64,000 nt of DNA, taken from NCBI GenBank assembly GCA_030748495.1, contig JASMLX010000010.1:1-64000 (forward strand). The letters run 5' to 3'. Source of the stretch: Candidatus Poribacteria bacterium. Lineage in GTDB: Bacteria > Poribacteria > WGA-4E > UBA9662. A program made the translations under genes and the position numbers. Below, piece by piece: positions 46,493 to 56,338 of the stretch (position 1 is its first letter; every line of letters starts with the position of its first letter). The notes beneath the pieces were generated by a model, which saw only the letters and a program-made list of their open reading frames with translations, was not told the DNA's origin and did not search any database.

Positions 46493-48271
46493 ATGTCTTC
46501 TGAGTCCAAAAGGCCAAACATCCCTTCTATGAAAACCGTTCCAGAGACACCGACACACCAGCAACGACTACAAGCAGCACAGGAGGTGTGGCCTCACCTC
46601 AAACCTCCATGGCATCCACATCTGCCAGGGCAGGAAGCCGCGGTGTCAGAAGCAGAAGCGACGATTGACGGCAAAATGAGTCCAGAAGAAAACTACGGGT
46701 TTGAAGTACAGGGGTTTCTAGTTGTACGGAATGTCCTAAACAAGTCGGAATTGGCGGAATGCAATCGTTTGGTCGGTCAAGGAGAAGTTCCCTTGGGGTT
46801 GTGCGCAAATCCGGTGTTGCTGCGCTATATTGAGCAACTCTGTGGTCTAGCTTACCGATTAGATAAACCGGTGACCATGATCGAACAGATAGAGGCACAC
46901 GAATCTCGGCCTATGATAGGTGGAGACGAACCCCGCAACCCCAGTCGCGGCTACTTCCATCAAGGAGACAGTCGGTTCTGCCAGGGGGTACGAGCAGTGT
47001 GGGCCTTGGCAGATACTCCTTCCGGAGCTGGAGGTCTGACCCTGTTACCGGGCAGTCATACCGTTAATGTACCCGTGCCCGATTGTGTGCGCAATGGAGA
47101 AGATACCTATCTGGAATCCCTCGGCATGTGTCTTCAACCAGTATTGCGGGCAGGCGATCTGCTGCTTCATGCCAGTTCGCTGGCCCACGGGATCCGGCCC
47201 TGGCTCTATCAAGGCAACCCTCAACGATTGGCAAGTTGCGAGTTCGTCAGTGTTTATACCCGACCATCGAACTTCTCTTCCGATAATGTCACCGAAGGAG
47301 GACGAGTAGCAGAATTGCCGTGGATGGAAGAACTGGGGCCTGAGGAGCGCGTAGTGCTTGGATTAGCCGACACTGTTAACACCTTGGCTCCGCCATTGTT
47401 GTCTGACGGGAAGGAGGCCTGGATCGAAACTGAGCTTCAAAACGGAGGGGTTCCTTACCACCCGGGCTTTTATGAAAAACAACTACCTGACCCGGCCATA
47501 GTTGATCCCCTGGAGTTCTTTTACTGGGAACTGACCGGTTTCTTAGTCGTCAGAAAGGTTATGGATCCAGACTGGCTGGCGGAAGCTAACGCAGCGATTG
47601 ATGCTAACCTGCACCGAATTGACTATGAAGGAGCCAGCAAAAATCAGGTGCTGGGAGGATATCGAATGCGGGGAACCGGACGGCCAGGATTGTCACTGGT
47701 TGAACTCGCGGCAGAGCATCGTCGACCATTTCAGCGAATGATGGCCCATCCAGCACTGGTTCACAGGCTCAATTGGATGCTTGGTGGGCACTTCCGGACC
47801 GAAGGGATAGGTAGCGTAATCGCCACCCGACGTGGAGGCGGAGGACAAATCCTACATGGGAATGGAGCACCAATTTATCCCAATATTAATTGGTGGCCCT
47901 ATCTTTACCGGAACGGCAGGTGTTATACCGGACAGGTTAACGTCACCTGGCAACTCCACGATATAACTGAACAAGAGGGTGGATTCGTGGTTGTCCCAGG
48001 GTCTCACCACGCTAGGTTTCCTTTACCTTCAAACGATCCGGGTGATCCAGCAGGACACAAAGGAGTACTACATCCACTGATGCAGGCGGGAGATTTGCTA
48101 TTTTTTATGGGTGGAGCTACGACGCATGGTGCTTGGGCCTGGCACAGTGATGTCGATCGACGCTGTGTTCTGAACGCTTACTGGAGCAAGGATATGGCCC
48201 GACTGGGTTGGGTTAATGGACCAAACATGAGTACCAACCCTGAACCACCTAAAAAGGGTATTCAATCATAA
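46493..48271 (+). CDS. Tandem phytanoyl-CoA dioxygenase-like protein
   Basis: 592 residues from ATG 46493 (AAAGGAAAACG before it). Two PhyH-type double-stranded beta-helix halves lie in one chain. The first (about 60-280) has YFHQGDSRF, GGLTLLPGSH and ASSLAHGIRPW. The second (about 340-575) has GQVNVTWQLHDI, GGFVVVPGSH and TTHGAWAW. The distal His of the Fe(II) triad is visible in both. The first half keeps a His/Asp pair with unusual spacing; in the second the pair is not obvious (LHGNGAP). These 2-oxoglutarate/iron oxygenases hydroxylate small molecules and are strongly expanded in poribacterial-type genomes. Substrate unknown. Confidence 0.82.
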   Translation: MSSESKRPNIPSMKTVPETPTHQQRLQAAQEVWPHLKPPWHPHLPGQEAAVSEAEATIDGKMSPEENYGFEVQGFLVVRNVLNKSELAECNRLVGQGEVPLGLCANPVLLRYIEQLCGLAYRLDKPVTMIEQIEAHESRPMIGGDEPRNPSRGYFHQGDSRFCQGVRAVWALADTPSGAGGLTLLPGSHTVNVPVPDCVRNGEDTYLESLGMCLQPVLRAGDLLLHASSLAHGIRPWLYQGNPQRLASCEFVSVYTRPSNFSSDNVTEGGRVAELPWMEELGPEERVVLGLADTVNTLAPPLLSDGKEAWIETELQNGGVPYHPGFYEKQLPDPAIVDPLEFFYWELTGFLVVRKVMDPDWLAEANAAIDANLHRIDYEGASKNQVLGGYRMRGTGRPGLSLVELAAEHRRPFQRMMAHPALVHRLNWMLGGHFRTEGIGSVIATRRGGGGQILHGNGAPIYPNINWWPYLYRNGRCYTGQVNVTWQLHDITEQEGGFVVVPGSHHARFPLPSNDPGDPAGHKGVLHPLMQAGDLLFFMGGATTHGAWAWHSDVDRRCVLNAYWSKDMARLGWVNGPNMSTNPEPPKKGIQS

Positions 48272-48500
48272 AGAGCCAGCCAGTCCCGACCTAATAACCA
48301 GCGAGACACGCCACTTCATCCTATTAAACGGAAAGTTTCCCTTTTTACTGCAGTATTTATTCAGTTATCTACTGATGTTGGTGGGACTAACCAAAGCTTA
48401 TGAGGAAGTTGCGAAGAAGAAACATAGAATGCGTCTGGATGCCCTGGAGGCGTTCGCTTTGTATTATCTGGGTTGTATGTAGGGGCTCTGATTTCCTACC

Positions 48501-48529
48501 TTTGCAAACGCCAAAATTCCTGCTATATT
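48501..48529 (+). promoter_or_regulatory. Candidate promoter of the sulfatase gene
   Basis: TTTGCA (48501-48506), 17-nt spacer, TATATT (48524-48529) with an extended TGC. A TTGACA at 48565 lacks a well-placed -10. The surrounding 48272-48630 holds no gene. Confidence 0.5.
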
Positions 48530-48630
48530 CCGTCAACCTCCAATTGTGCGAAATCCCTGTCAGGTTGACAAAAACGGAGAAATGCTGTCACTATCTAGTT
48601 CGCAGGGATTAGAGTAGTAATAATAGAAAA

Positions 48631-50229
48631 ATGACTGCCAAATCGACCAGACCCAACATCGTCTATTTCTTTGTCGATGATATGGGCTATGGTGATGCCT
48701 CCTGCCTAAATCCTGATGGCAAGATCCAAACCCCAAATATTGATCGTCTCGCCCGAGAAGGGATGGTGTTCACTGATGGCCACTCCAGTTCGGCTGTATG
48801 CTCACCTTCGCGTTATAGTGTGCTGACCGGTCGCTACAACTGGCGATCAACCCTTCAGAAAGGCATCGTTGGCCTTTACGGGCCTCCTCTGATCCCCACA
48901 GATCGTCTTACCGTACCGGCATTCCTGGGTCAGCATGGATATCACACCGCCTGCATCGGTAAGTGGCATCTCGGCCAGGGTTGGGATTTCGAGCTGAACG
49001 AGAAGGATTTTCATCCTCGAAGTAACTACGGCCCGATCCCTACAGAGCCTGACGCCGATCAGCAGGCTAGCCCTGACCAACAGCAGCGCTGGCGAGAGGC
49101 CTTTTCCAAGTCGATTACCGGCGGCCCGACCCAACGTGGTTTCGATTACTATTTCGGCGTGGATGTCCCCAATTGGCCGCCTTACTGTTTTATTGAGAAC
49201 AATCGTACTGTAGGAATTCCGTCTGAATTCCTACCCTCCCGTCTGGTTGGCAATAACTTGGCCAGTTTCTCAGGTCCTGCCATGCCCTACTGGCACTTCG
49301 AGCAACTGCTGCCGACCTGGGCCAAGAAGGCAGACCACTACATCTGCCAACGGGCGGCCGCAGACGAACCATTCTTCCTCTACCTTCCCATGACTTCTCC
49401 CCACACGCCACTGTCGGTCAACAAGCCCTGGATTGGAAAGAGTGGATTGAATAATCTGTATGCCGACCTGATGCTGGAGACCGACGACGTATTCGGGCGA
49501 ATCCTGGCCTCACTGGATAAGCATGGTGTGGCCGACGACACCTTAGTCATCTTTGCCAGCGACAACGGGTGTGCCCACTACATCGGAGTATCAGAAGACG
49601 GTCGGGGGAGTTACGAAAAGGCGATGGAACCGCAGGGCCATCATCCGAGCGGCCCCTATCGAGGTTACAAGTCTGACGTTTGGGATGGAGGCCATCGCAT
49701 TCCGTGCCTCGCTCGCTGGCCAAGTGTGATCGAGCCTGGAACTGAGTGCGGCCAACTGGTATGTCTCTCTGACCTGATGGCTACCTGTGCCGAGATTGTG
49801 AGTGACACACTTCCTGATAACGCCGGCGAGGACAGCGTCAGTATGCTGCCCCTGTTGTGCCAAGATGGTCCATCAGGCAGAAAGAACCTGGTGCATCACT
49901 CCATTTCCGGCAAGTTTGCAATCCGAGACGGTCGATGGAAGTTAGTATTGTGCCCGGGCTCCGGGGGCTGGACCTACAACGATGCCGAGGCGGCCAAAGC
50001 GGATATGCCCCTGGTTCAACTTTATGATATGAAGGATGATCCCGGTGAAAGGCGTAATCTGCAGGCGGAGAATCCAGACAAAGTCAGGGATTTATTGGCT
50101 TTGCTAAGAAGGCAGGTTGCTGATGGCCGAAGCACGCCCGGTCTGCCACAGGAAAACGATGTGTCGGTGGACATATGGAAACTTGACACCATGCCCGGAG
50201 TTGCCCCCCGCATTATGGACGATTACTAA
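48631..50229 (+). CDS. Sulfatase (arylsulfatase family)
   Basis: 532 residues. Metal ligands Asp16/Asp17 (FFVDDMGYGD), the formylglycine signature Cys57-Ser-Pro-Ser-Arg61 with LTGR, IGKWHLG (Lys111, His113), SPHTPL and FASDNG are all in place. The Cys must be converted to formylglycine by a maturase. No signal peptide is evident, so it may act in the cytoplasm on imported sulfated sugars. It fits with the fucosidase and broken lyase genes as part of sulfated host-glycan degradation. A terminator follows. Confidence 0.93.
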   Translation: MTAKSTRPNIVYFFVDDMGYGDASCLNPDGKIQTPNIDRLAREGMVFTDGHSSSAVCSPSRYSVLTGRYNWRSTLQKGIVGLYGPPLIPTDRLTVPAFLGQHGYHTACIGKWHLGQGWDFELNEKDFHPRSNYGPIPTEPDADQQASPDQQQRWREAFSKSITGGPTQRGFDYYFGVDVPNWPPYCFIENNRTVGIPSEFLPSRLVGNNLASFSGPAMPYWHFEQLLPTWAKKADHYICQRAAADEPFFLYLPMTSPHTPLSVNKPWIGKSGLNNLYADLMLETDDVFGRILASLDKHGVADDTLVIFASDNGCAHYIGVSEDGRGSYEKAMEPQGHHPSGPYRGYKSDVWDGGHRIPCLARWPSVIEPGTECGQLVCLSDLMATCAEIVSDTLPDNAGEDSVSMLPLLCQDGPSGRKNLVHHSISGKFAIRDGRWKLVLCPGSGGWTYNDAEAAKADMPLVQLYDMKDDPGERRNLQAENPDKVRDLLALLRRQVADGRSTPGLPQENDVSVDIWKLDTMPGVAPRIMDDY

Positions 50230-50263
50230 CCTTTCATGGCAAATAATCCGGAACAGATAACCG

Positions 50264-50308
50264 ACAGCATGTAGAAGACGGGAAACCTTTAACTACATGC
50301 TGTTTGTT
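50264..50308 (+). terminator. Hairpin after the sulfatase gene
   Basis: Perfect 11-bp stem ACAGCATGTAG/CTACATGCTGT (50264-50274, 50293-50303) with an 18-nt loop and a T-rich tail TTGTT. Confidence 0.6.
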
Positions 50309-50419
50309 ATGCTGCTAAATTAAATCAAAGACAAAATACTAGTAAAATTCTCCCCGCTATTAATTAACGTCAATTATGGATAAGGAGAGTACAACTTGCT
50401 GAAATGACGACCTTTTTAT

Positions 50420-51020
50420 GGTTTGGTTGCAAAGTTATCGAAATTTAGCCGCACAAACCAAACAAGGACGTTGTTATGGAAGATACTCTACTTACATTTA
50501 TATTGTCTGGTCGATGAATTTGGCCCGCAGTTTTGGCCCCAATGGGATAAAACTTTACTCTCAAATGGCTGGCGGAACGGCCGCGCCAAACCATCTTGCC
50601 CACCGCTGAAATTATGACCATTGTGATTCACTTTCACCAAAGTCATAACCGAAATTTTAAACTTTTCTTTCTTCAACAGCTTCCAAAATAAATATTGACG
50701 CGGATTGGTTCCAAATTTAGTTTCTTATCCACTATTCATTATACGGGTCAAATCTATTTGGCTTCCGTTGAATTTTTTCCTGCCCACCCTCACAGGAGAA
50801 GCCACAGGAATTTATTTGGTTGATTCAACCATTCTAAAAGCGTGTCACATCAAACCAGAGCGACCGAATCGGGTCTTTAGAGGAGTTATCACAAAAGCCA
50901 GATCAACAATCGGCCGGTTTTTTGGCTTTAAATTGCACTTAGTGATCAATGATGTGGGAGAGATTATGGCATTTAAAATCACGGCAGGTTATGTCAAAGA
51001 ACACGCACGTTTTCTTATAT
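50420..51020 (+). pseudogene. IS982-family transposase remnant
   Basis: Pieces in different frames reproduce an IS982-type transposase: YCLVDEFGPQFWPQW, AEIMTIVIHFHQSHNRNFK, PNLVSY, then GIYLVDSTILKACH (first catalytic Asp) and GRFFGFKLHLVINDVGEI. It stops after AGYVKEHAR, so the last third is missing, cut off where the minus-strand epimerase gene ends. Several frameshifts and stops are needed. Confidence 0.8.
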
Positions 51021-51045
51021 GCTCTTACACGTGCTACCACAGAAT

Positions 51046-51774
51046 TTACAGGTCCTCGTCAAAGGTAATTGTAGGTTTCCATCCCAAACGTTCTTCAGTT
51101 CGTGCTACGTCCGTCGCTTTATAACCGCCCGGCGTAGCCATTACATAGAAGCATTCATAGCCGATACTATCTGCTTCCAAAGCGCAAACCAGAGCCGAAG
51201 CAACATCACGTCGGTCGATAGCTCCCCAGTGAAATCCGGTAACAGGCTGACCGTCCGTCGTGACCATCCGCTCCGAATCGATGATGCCCCAAGGCCTGAT
51301 AACAGCGATCGATATTCCGTGTTGCTGATGGAAATTACGAGCTAATTCCTCTTGCACTATTTTCGACAGGGCGTAAGGACCAGAGGCCTTAAGCGGGTAT
51401 AAATCATGGGTTAGGAACGTTTCGGGGGGCCGGGGATAACCTTCATGCACCGCACCGCTCGACGTGTGTACAAAACGCTGAATGTCGTGGACACGAGCGG
51501 CTTCGAGCAGATTATAGGCCCCAGTAACATTGGTCGTGAATCCAAGACCACTTCCTCCATAGGTGGGGTTGGGGGCCATAATCGTATTGACTACTGCATC
51601 GTGACCTTCCATGATAGCTTCAACGGTGGCATAATCGAGCACGTCACCTTCTATGGCGTCAAGACATCCTTCCACGGTTTGGATATCAAAAGCCGTTACA
51701 TCATGTCGTTCGTTGAGTAGATCCAATGCGATACGGCCTACAAACCCAGCGGCACCTGTCAATAAAACACGCAT
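51046..51774 (-). CDS. NAD-dependent epimerase/dehydratase
   Basis: 242 residues, extended-SDR fold but short. GAAGFVG (about 7-13) binds NAD, HTSSGAVHE holds the catalytic Ser/Thr region and YALSK (Tyr and Lys) is the active pair. Its C-terminal substrate domain is small, like uronate dehydrogenase and related sugar epimerases. A GAAAGAGAGG site precedes the ATG. It is the last gene of a minus-strand glycan unit that also holds an alpha-L-fucosidase, so a sugar substrate is likely. Confidence 0.85.
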   Translation of the reverse strand: MRVLLTGAAGFVGRIALDLLNERHDVTAFDIQTVEGCLDAIEGDVLDYATVEAIMEGHDAVVNTIMAPNPTYGGSGLGFTTNVTGAYNLLEAARVHDIQRFVHTSSGAVHEGYPRPPETFLTHDLYPLKASGPYALSKIVQEELARNFHQQHGISIAVIRPWGIIDSERMVTTDGQPVTGFHWGAIDRRDVASALVCALEADSIGYECFYVMATPGGYKATDVARTEERLGWKPTITFDEDL

Positions 51775-51864
51775 AAATCAATACCTCTCTTTCCTATTTT
51801 ATCTAGGCGGGCTAAATAGGCTCACCATTTAAAACTCACTAGCAGGCTTCTGTTTGGTCAGCGG

Positions 51865-53334
51865 CTAATCCACTGTTTTTAGGTCTAGGTGAAGGTTGAA
51901 TTCAGAAATAGCTGGACATGCGGGGCTATCCACACACCTGAAACGGATTCTTTTGGTAGTACATTTCCGTCCCCGAACCAGACGGCGGTTGCCAATTGCA
52001 GTTCCGCTGTGGTACGCCTGCCAAATGCCATCTCTGTCGATTTCAAGAGTGAAGTTCTCCACACGCTGACCGAGTGGAAGATACTCTCTAAGGCTGATTA
52101 CATTGAAGGTGACGATCTCTGGAAATTCAAAAATAACCTCGGCCATCGGTAGATTGTCATAGGTTGACCAATACGTATCAGGATGGTTGTCGACGAGATT
52201 TTGAGCAGAAAATCGACGAGAGTCGCCACGAGTATTATTCGCTGTGATGTATGCGCCTGAGGCCAGATTTTGGCTAAAGATTTCGTCCCGACGTTGGCGA
52301 AATTCTATTAAACTCTGTACGTCGTTTGGGTGAAACTGCCCTCGTTGGTTAGGTGGTAAGTTCAGCAATAGGGACGCACCTCGACCTACAGACTTAAAGT
52401 AGAGGTCAAGTAGTAATTCCGGACTTTTCACCTTATCATCTTCTGATGCGTGGTAGAACCAGCCCGGCCGGATAGAAACATCACACTCAGCTGGCAGCCA
52501 ACTGTCGCCTTGACGGTATCCTTGATTTAGCATCTCCTGATCGGATGCCCAGGCTTTAACCATGTCGGTTTCAAATTCTTTTACCCAGTCATCCCCTCCG
52601 AAGCCGGGGTAAAGGCCTGCCGTCGAAAGCGTCGACCAGCACGGATCGCCTGCTATCCCTTTCTCATTGCCGACCCAGCGTACATCAGGGCCAACATCGC
52701 TGAACATGGTTGCGTCTGGTTGGTTGCGACGCACAATTTGCCAGGTGTTTTGCCAGTCGTAATAGGTGCGACGATCTATACGACGGTGTTCACGTGCACC
52801 GCCATAGTATCCGTCCCCACCATTGGCCCCATCGAACCAGACCTCAAACAGCTCACCATACTCAGTTGTTAATTCTTGCAACTGGTTTCGGTAGTATTCT
52901 AGATAAGCCGGGCGGCCATAGTCTGCATGGTTCCGATCCCACGGTGATAGATAGACGCCGAATAGGATTTGATGTCTTCGGCAAGCCTCAGCCATCTCAC
53001 CGACGACGTCGACTTTCCCATCTCGCCAAGGGCTAGATTTGACCGAATGATCTGTATATCGAGATGGCCAGAGGCAGAAACCGTCGTGGTGCTTGCAAGT
53101 CAGGATCAACCCCGACATTCCCACTTCGGCCGCAATAGCTGCGATCTGATCTGCGTCGAAAGCAGTTGGTGCGAAAAGCTCTGGAGATTCGTCTCCGTAT
53201 CCCCACTCTTTGTCAGTGAACGTATTTAATCCAAAGTGGAGGAATCCGTAGAACTCATGCTGATGCCAGCGTAGTTGACGCAGCGATGGAACGGGACTAA
53301 AAGGTTCCGGTGCTTGAGCGGTTGATGGTGTCAA
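51865..53334 (-). CDS. Alpha-L-fucosidase (GH29)
   Basis: 489 residues. The start is TTG 53334, well supported by an AAAGGAG site 7 nt upstream. The GH29 barrel has FLHFGLNTF, ILTCKHHDGFCLWPS (81-90) and VWFDGANG with the nucleophile Asp168. The last 140 residues form a discoidin-like beta domain that probably binds carbohydrate (NLVDNHPDTYWST). No signal peptide is seen. It releases L-fucose from glycoconjugates. Its neighbours are an epimerase and a broken sialidase. Confidence 0.92.
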   Translation of the reverse strand: MTPSTAQAPEPFSPVPSLRQLRWHQHEFYGFLHFGLNTFTDKEWGYGDESPELFAPTAFDADQIAAIAAEVGMSGLILTCKHHDGFCLWPSRYTDHSVKSSPWRDGKVDVVGEMAEACRRHQILFGVYLSPWDRNHADYGRPAYLEYYRNQLQELTTEYGELFEVWFDGANGGDGYYGGAREHRRIDRRTYYDWQNTWQIVRRNQPDATMFSDVGPDVRWVGNEKGIAGDPCWSTLSTAGLYPGFGGDDWVKEFETDMVKAWASDQEMLNQGYRQGDSWLPAECDVSIRPGWFYHASEDDKVKSPELLLDLYFKSVGRGASLLLNLPPNQRGQFHPNDVQSLIEFRQRRDEIFSQNLASGAYITANNTRGDSRRFSAQNLVDNHPDTYWSTYDNLPMAEVIFEFPEIVTFNVISLREYLPLGQRVENFTLEIDRDGIWQAYHSGTAIGNRRLVRGRKCTTKRIRFRCVDSPACPAISEFNLHLDLKTVD

Positions 53335-53610
53335 TTGGTTTCTCCTTTGGCGTGGTCATCTCTTGATAGTCATTTTTTGGCTTTGAACTCGTGGTTCATT
53401 TGCCATCCTCAACCCACAGGATTCGGTTGTTATAAGACACGCACGAGAATGTGGAGAGAACATTGGAGGCAATCCGCCGTAGACTCTTGCGCCCCTGTGA
53501 AGGAAACGCCCTCCGCAGCGTGCGTCAACTGCTGTCTCTCCACATTCCAGACCAGGCACTGTATATGTCATCTGTTCTCCCTCAAGGGCGTAATTCTGAC
53601 ACGGCGAATC

Positions 53611-55087
53611 TTAGGGCGAGCCTGCTGTGTGGGTTGAACTAAGCACAAACCTAAGTCGAAAGCGGGTAACAGCGTGCAAGGAGAAACAAAAGATGTTCCG
53701 TCCGTTAGAGAGTTCGTACCATCCCAAGCTAGCGTCCGATGCACCACCATCGCCACCGTCCGTCTCGAACATCACCAACGCCCGTTCGCCGCCAAAGGTG
53801 TATTGTTCCACATCTGCAACAGTCGAATCTCGGTTGGCGTAATAAGTGGCGGCTACGAAAGTGTTGTCGCCTCGGTGCTTGAGATCGCCATACCCGGTAT
53901 CTGTTCCGGGTTGCATCGGACCGTGGAGCAACTGCGGCCCATGCCAGGAACTCCCATTGTCATCCGACCAGTAGACGACCGGCTTGCGAGTGTAACCGAC
54001 CCCATTACTGTGCAGACCAAATCCCCATAATCTGCCTTCACCGCCAGCGTAATCGAGCAGATTCTTATGCTGGAAGTACGGGTTACTTTCCTTGTAAAGC
54101 GAGCGCGTTGCCAGACACCATTAGGGATACCACCGTGAATTTGCTCCGAGATGTCAATCGGTGGACTGAATGAAGCTCCCATGTCGATACTATGCGTTTG
54201 CGAGGTCCTTCGGTTTCCTGCAGCATCTCGCATCACCGCCACAATCGTTCGATTGCCCACGTACTCAATCGCCGGCTCAAAAACGAGTAGCTCCGGCCAT
54301 TGTCGTTTGATCTAGCCAGTAAGGTGCCGGCCTTGCTGTTGTAGTGGAAATACTGAAACGCCATGTACACGTCAGGCCGGTTTTCTGGGTCCACGAAATA
54401 ATCCTCAGTACCGATCACCCTGTCGTCGTCTGCTCCGGCGACTCCCATTACACGGATTCTATCAATATCCTCTTCCTATGTTTTTCCGTTATCGGTGGAG
54501 CGAAGTTGCTTGGTTCCAGACGAGTAATCGGTTCTCCAGAACTGCAGAATCACATCCCCATTGGGCATCCGGTAGAGCCCCGGCTCGCTGTGTGTATGTC
54601 CATCTTCATAAGGCATACCATCTATCGGCGTTCCATCGAACCATCGATTCAACTCACCCCAGGCTCGTCCCTCGTTGATAGAGGTCAAGAGGTGAATTGT
54701 ATCCCGATTCCCCCAACTGATGTGAGACACACCGGAACGTATAGCCATAATCCAGCGATTCTCATCAACGATAGCAATCATACACCTGCCGTACCAGGTA
54801 TGCTGAGTTCCATCGGCGTCTGTGTAGGGCTTCATTGCACCCTGAACGACGGTTCTAATTTGCTGATTGTCAAACAGATCGATCTCCGTTTCAATACAGA
54901 GTTCCGCCGAATCAACAGTGCTTGGCCAATGGTGCCAACTGCTTATCCAGTGCCCCTCAGTTGAGTTCGCCAAGACTAGTCCTCCACCTTGAACAGTGAC
55001 CTGGTTTGTTGAGGCTTCTGCCCGCAGAAAGTCCGTGGACGATTTGACCGACCACGGGAGGCGGACATTGATACTGCTCTCACACAT
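53611..55087 (-). pseudogene. Sialidase/BNR-repeat glycosidase, broken
   Basis: Reading down from ATG 55087, about 203 codons are intact (SEPGLYRMPNGDVILQFWR, STDNGKT) before an in-frame TAG at 54478-54476. The same frame then continues (EDYFVDPENRPDVYMAFQYF, LLARSNDNGRSY) to about 54260, where the frame shifts (SQTHSIDMGASFSPPIDIS) and shifts again near 53900 (NTFVAATYYANRDSTV, LVMFETDGG, LGWYEL). The Asp-box motifs STDNGKT, SNDNGRS and SIDMGASF mark a beta-propeller sialidase-like enzyme. One nonsense and two frameshifts disable it. It lies between intact isomerase and fucosidase genes of the same unit. Confidence 0.8.
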
Positions 55088-55102
55088 GGCATACCTCCCC
55101 GT

Positions 55103-55897
55103 TCATTGATCTGTCAGTAGTTGTCGCAGATAGTTGGCGGCAAGGCGCACCTGCTCGACTCGGTCTTCCTCTTGACCTTCGTATACGATGGAGATACATC
55201 CATTGTAGCTGACGTCCTTCAAAATGCTCACGATTCGCTCATAGTCCAGCCACTCCTCTCTGCCACTTTCAATCTTGTAGAATTTTGTGCGGACATACAT
55301 GGCATACGGCGCGGTCTGCTCCATAAAATGGTAGAAGTCAATATCCGAGTCTATTTCACCTCTTGGAGATGAGCCCGGTGAGCCGACCCATTGACCGGTA
55401 TCCATAATAAAGGTGAAGTTTTTTCGATCAGTTTCGTGCCGGATGCGTAGCATTTCATCACCTGTGGAAGGGTGATTCTGTAACCCCACAGCAATGCCTT
55501 TGGTAGCGGCGTAATCGGCTACTTCCTGATAACCGCGAATCATGGCTGGCCATGGGTCCTCGCCATCCGCACTCTTTTCTGGTACTGTAGCACAGAACAC
55601 GCGGATAATCGGTGCTCCCAGAAAGGCTGCCAGATCAATCGCATCCTTGCACTGTTGTGTATGTTCCTGCCGCTGGGTCTCCGCCCCGACAAACAGACCG
55701 CTCACACCGATGTAGCCGATCGGTAGTCCGTACCTCAAGCACAGCAGCTTGATATTGCTCAAATACTGCGGATCCGTCGAGGTAAATGCCCGCTGATGAA
55801 AGTCAACGATATCCAGCTTTAAATCGTAAGCTGTTTGGATGAATGCCTCAACACTGGCATTCTGTAAACTCAGGTAGTTGGAACCAATTTTAATCAT
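55103..55897 (-). CDS. Sugar phosphate isomerase/epimerase-like protein
   Basis: 264 residues, AP-endonuclease-2 type TIM barrel. Blocks are KLDIVDFHQRAF, LQNHPSTGDEM (metal-ligand His), FIMDTGQWVG and CISIVYEGQE (C-terminal ligand Glu). AAAAAAGGAGATAGG precedes ATG 55897. It is the first gene of the minus-strand unit that continues into the broken sialidase, fucosidase and epimerase, so it probably handles a released monosaccharide. Confidence 0.87.
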   Translation of the reverse strand: MIKIGSNYLSLQNASVEAFIQTAYDLKLDIVDFHQRAFTSTDPQYLSNIKLLCLRYGLPIGYIGVSGLFVGAETQRQEHTQQCKDAIDLAAFLGAPIIRVFCATVPEKSADGEDPWPAMIRGYQEVADYAATKGIAVGLQNHPSTGDEMLRIRHETDRKNFTFIMDTGQWVGSPGSSPRGEIDSDIDFYHFMEQTAPYAMYVRTKFYKIESGREEWLDYERIVSILKDVSYNGCISIVYEGQEEDRVEQVRLAANYLRQLLTDQ

Positions 55898-56338
55898 GAA
55901 ACCTATCTCCTTTTTTCGGTTAATCTTAAGGTCGCTATCCCTTCAGAAAACTCTCGATTACCCTCTCGCTTCGGACTATATAACACCATCGAAAACAGTT
56001 TCGCTTGTATCTATTACAATCAGCTTTGACCAGTATCGTCAGTGCCCATGACATCGGCTAAAAATATGATGATGTTAGATGGTATCAACCTACTTCTTCT
56101 CACTCCACTTATATTACCATCAGACTAGCCACTTATTTGGAGACAATATACCAACAGTTTGGAGGCTAGGTCAAGTCTAGAGAACCTGTCAATTTCCTCT
56201 AACCTGGGATGGAGTAAAATATTAGGCTGAACTTGATTCACCCAGATAAGGATGTCCAAGGTCTGAAATTTTGAAATTCAAGCCGTATTTTCAGCCCGCA
56301 ACAGTTGCTTTGACACTTCGGTTAGTTGTCCTTGCTGT
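55898..56338. other. Upstream region of the minus-strand glycan unit
   Basis: 440 nt, AT-rich, without a gene. It should contain the promoter of the isomerase-fucosidase unit, but I could not single out a convincing pair. Confidence 0.4.

Noticed and set aside
48565..48597. TTGACA box upstream of the sulfatase as a promoter
   Set aside because: No acceptable -10 at 16-18 nt; the TTTGCA-TATATT pair at 48501-48529 is better.
51019..51345. 108-codon plus-strand frame after the IS982 remnant
   Set aside because: Antisense to the well-supported epimerase gene.
54344..54964. 206-codon plus-strand frame across the sialidase region
   Set aside because: It is long, but the minus strand carries the Asp-box propeller sequence; the plus translation has no family features.
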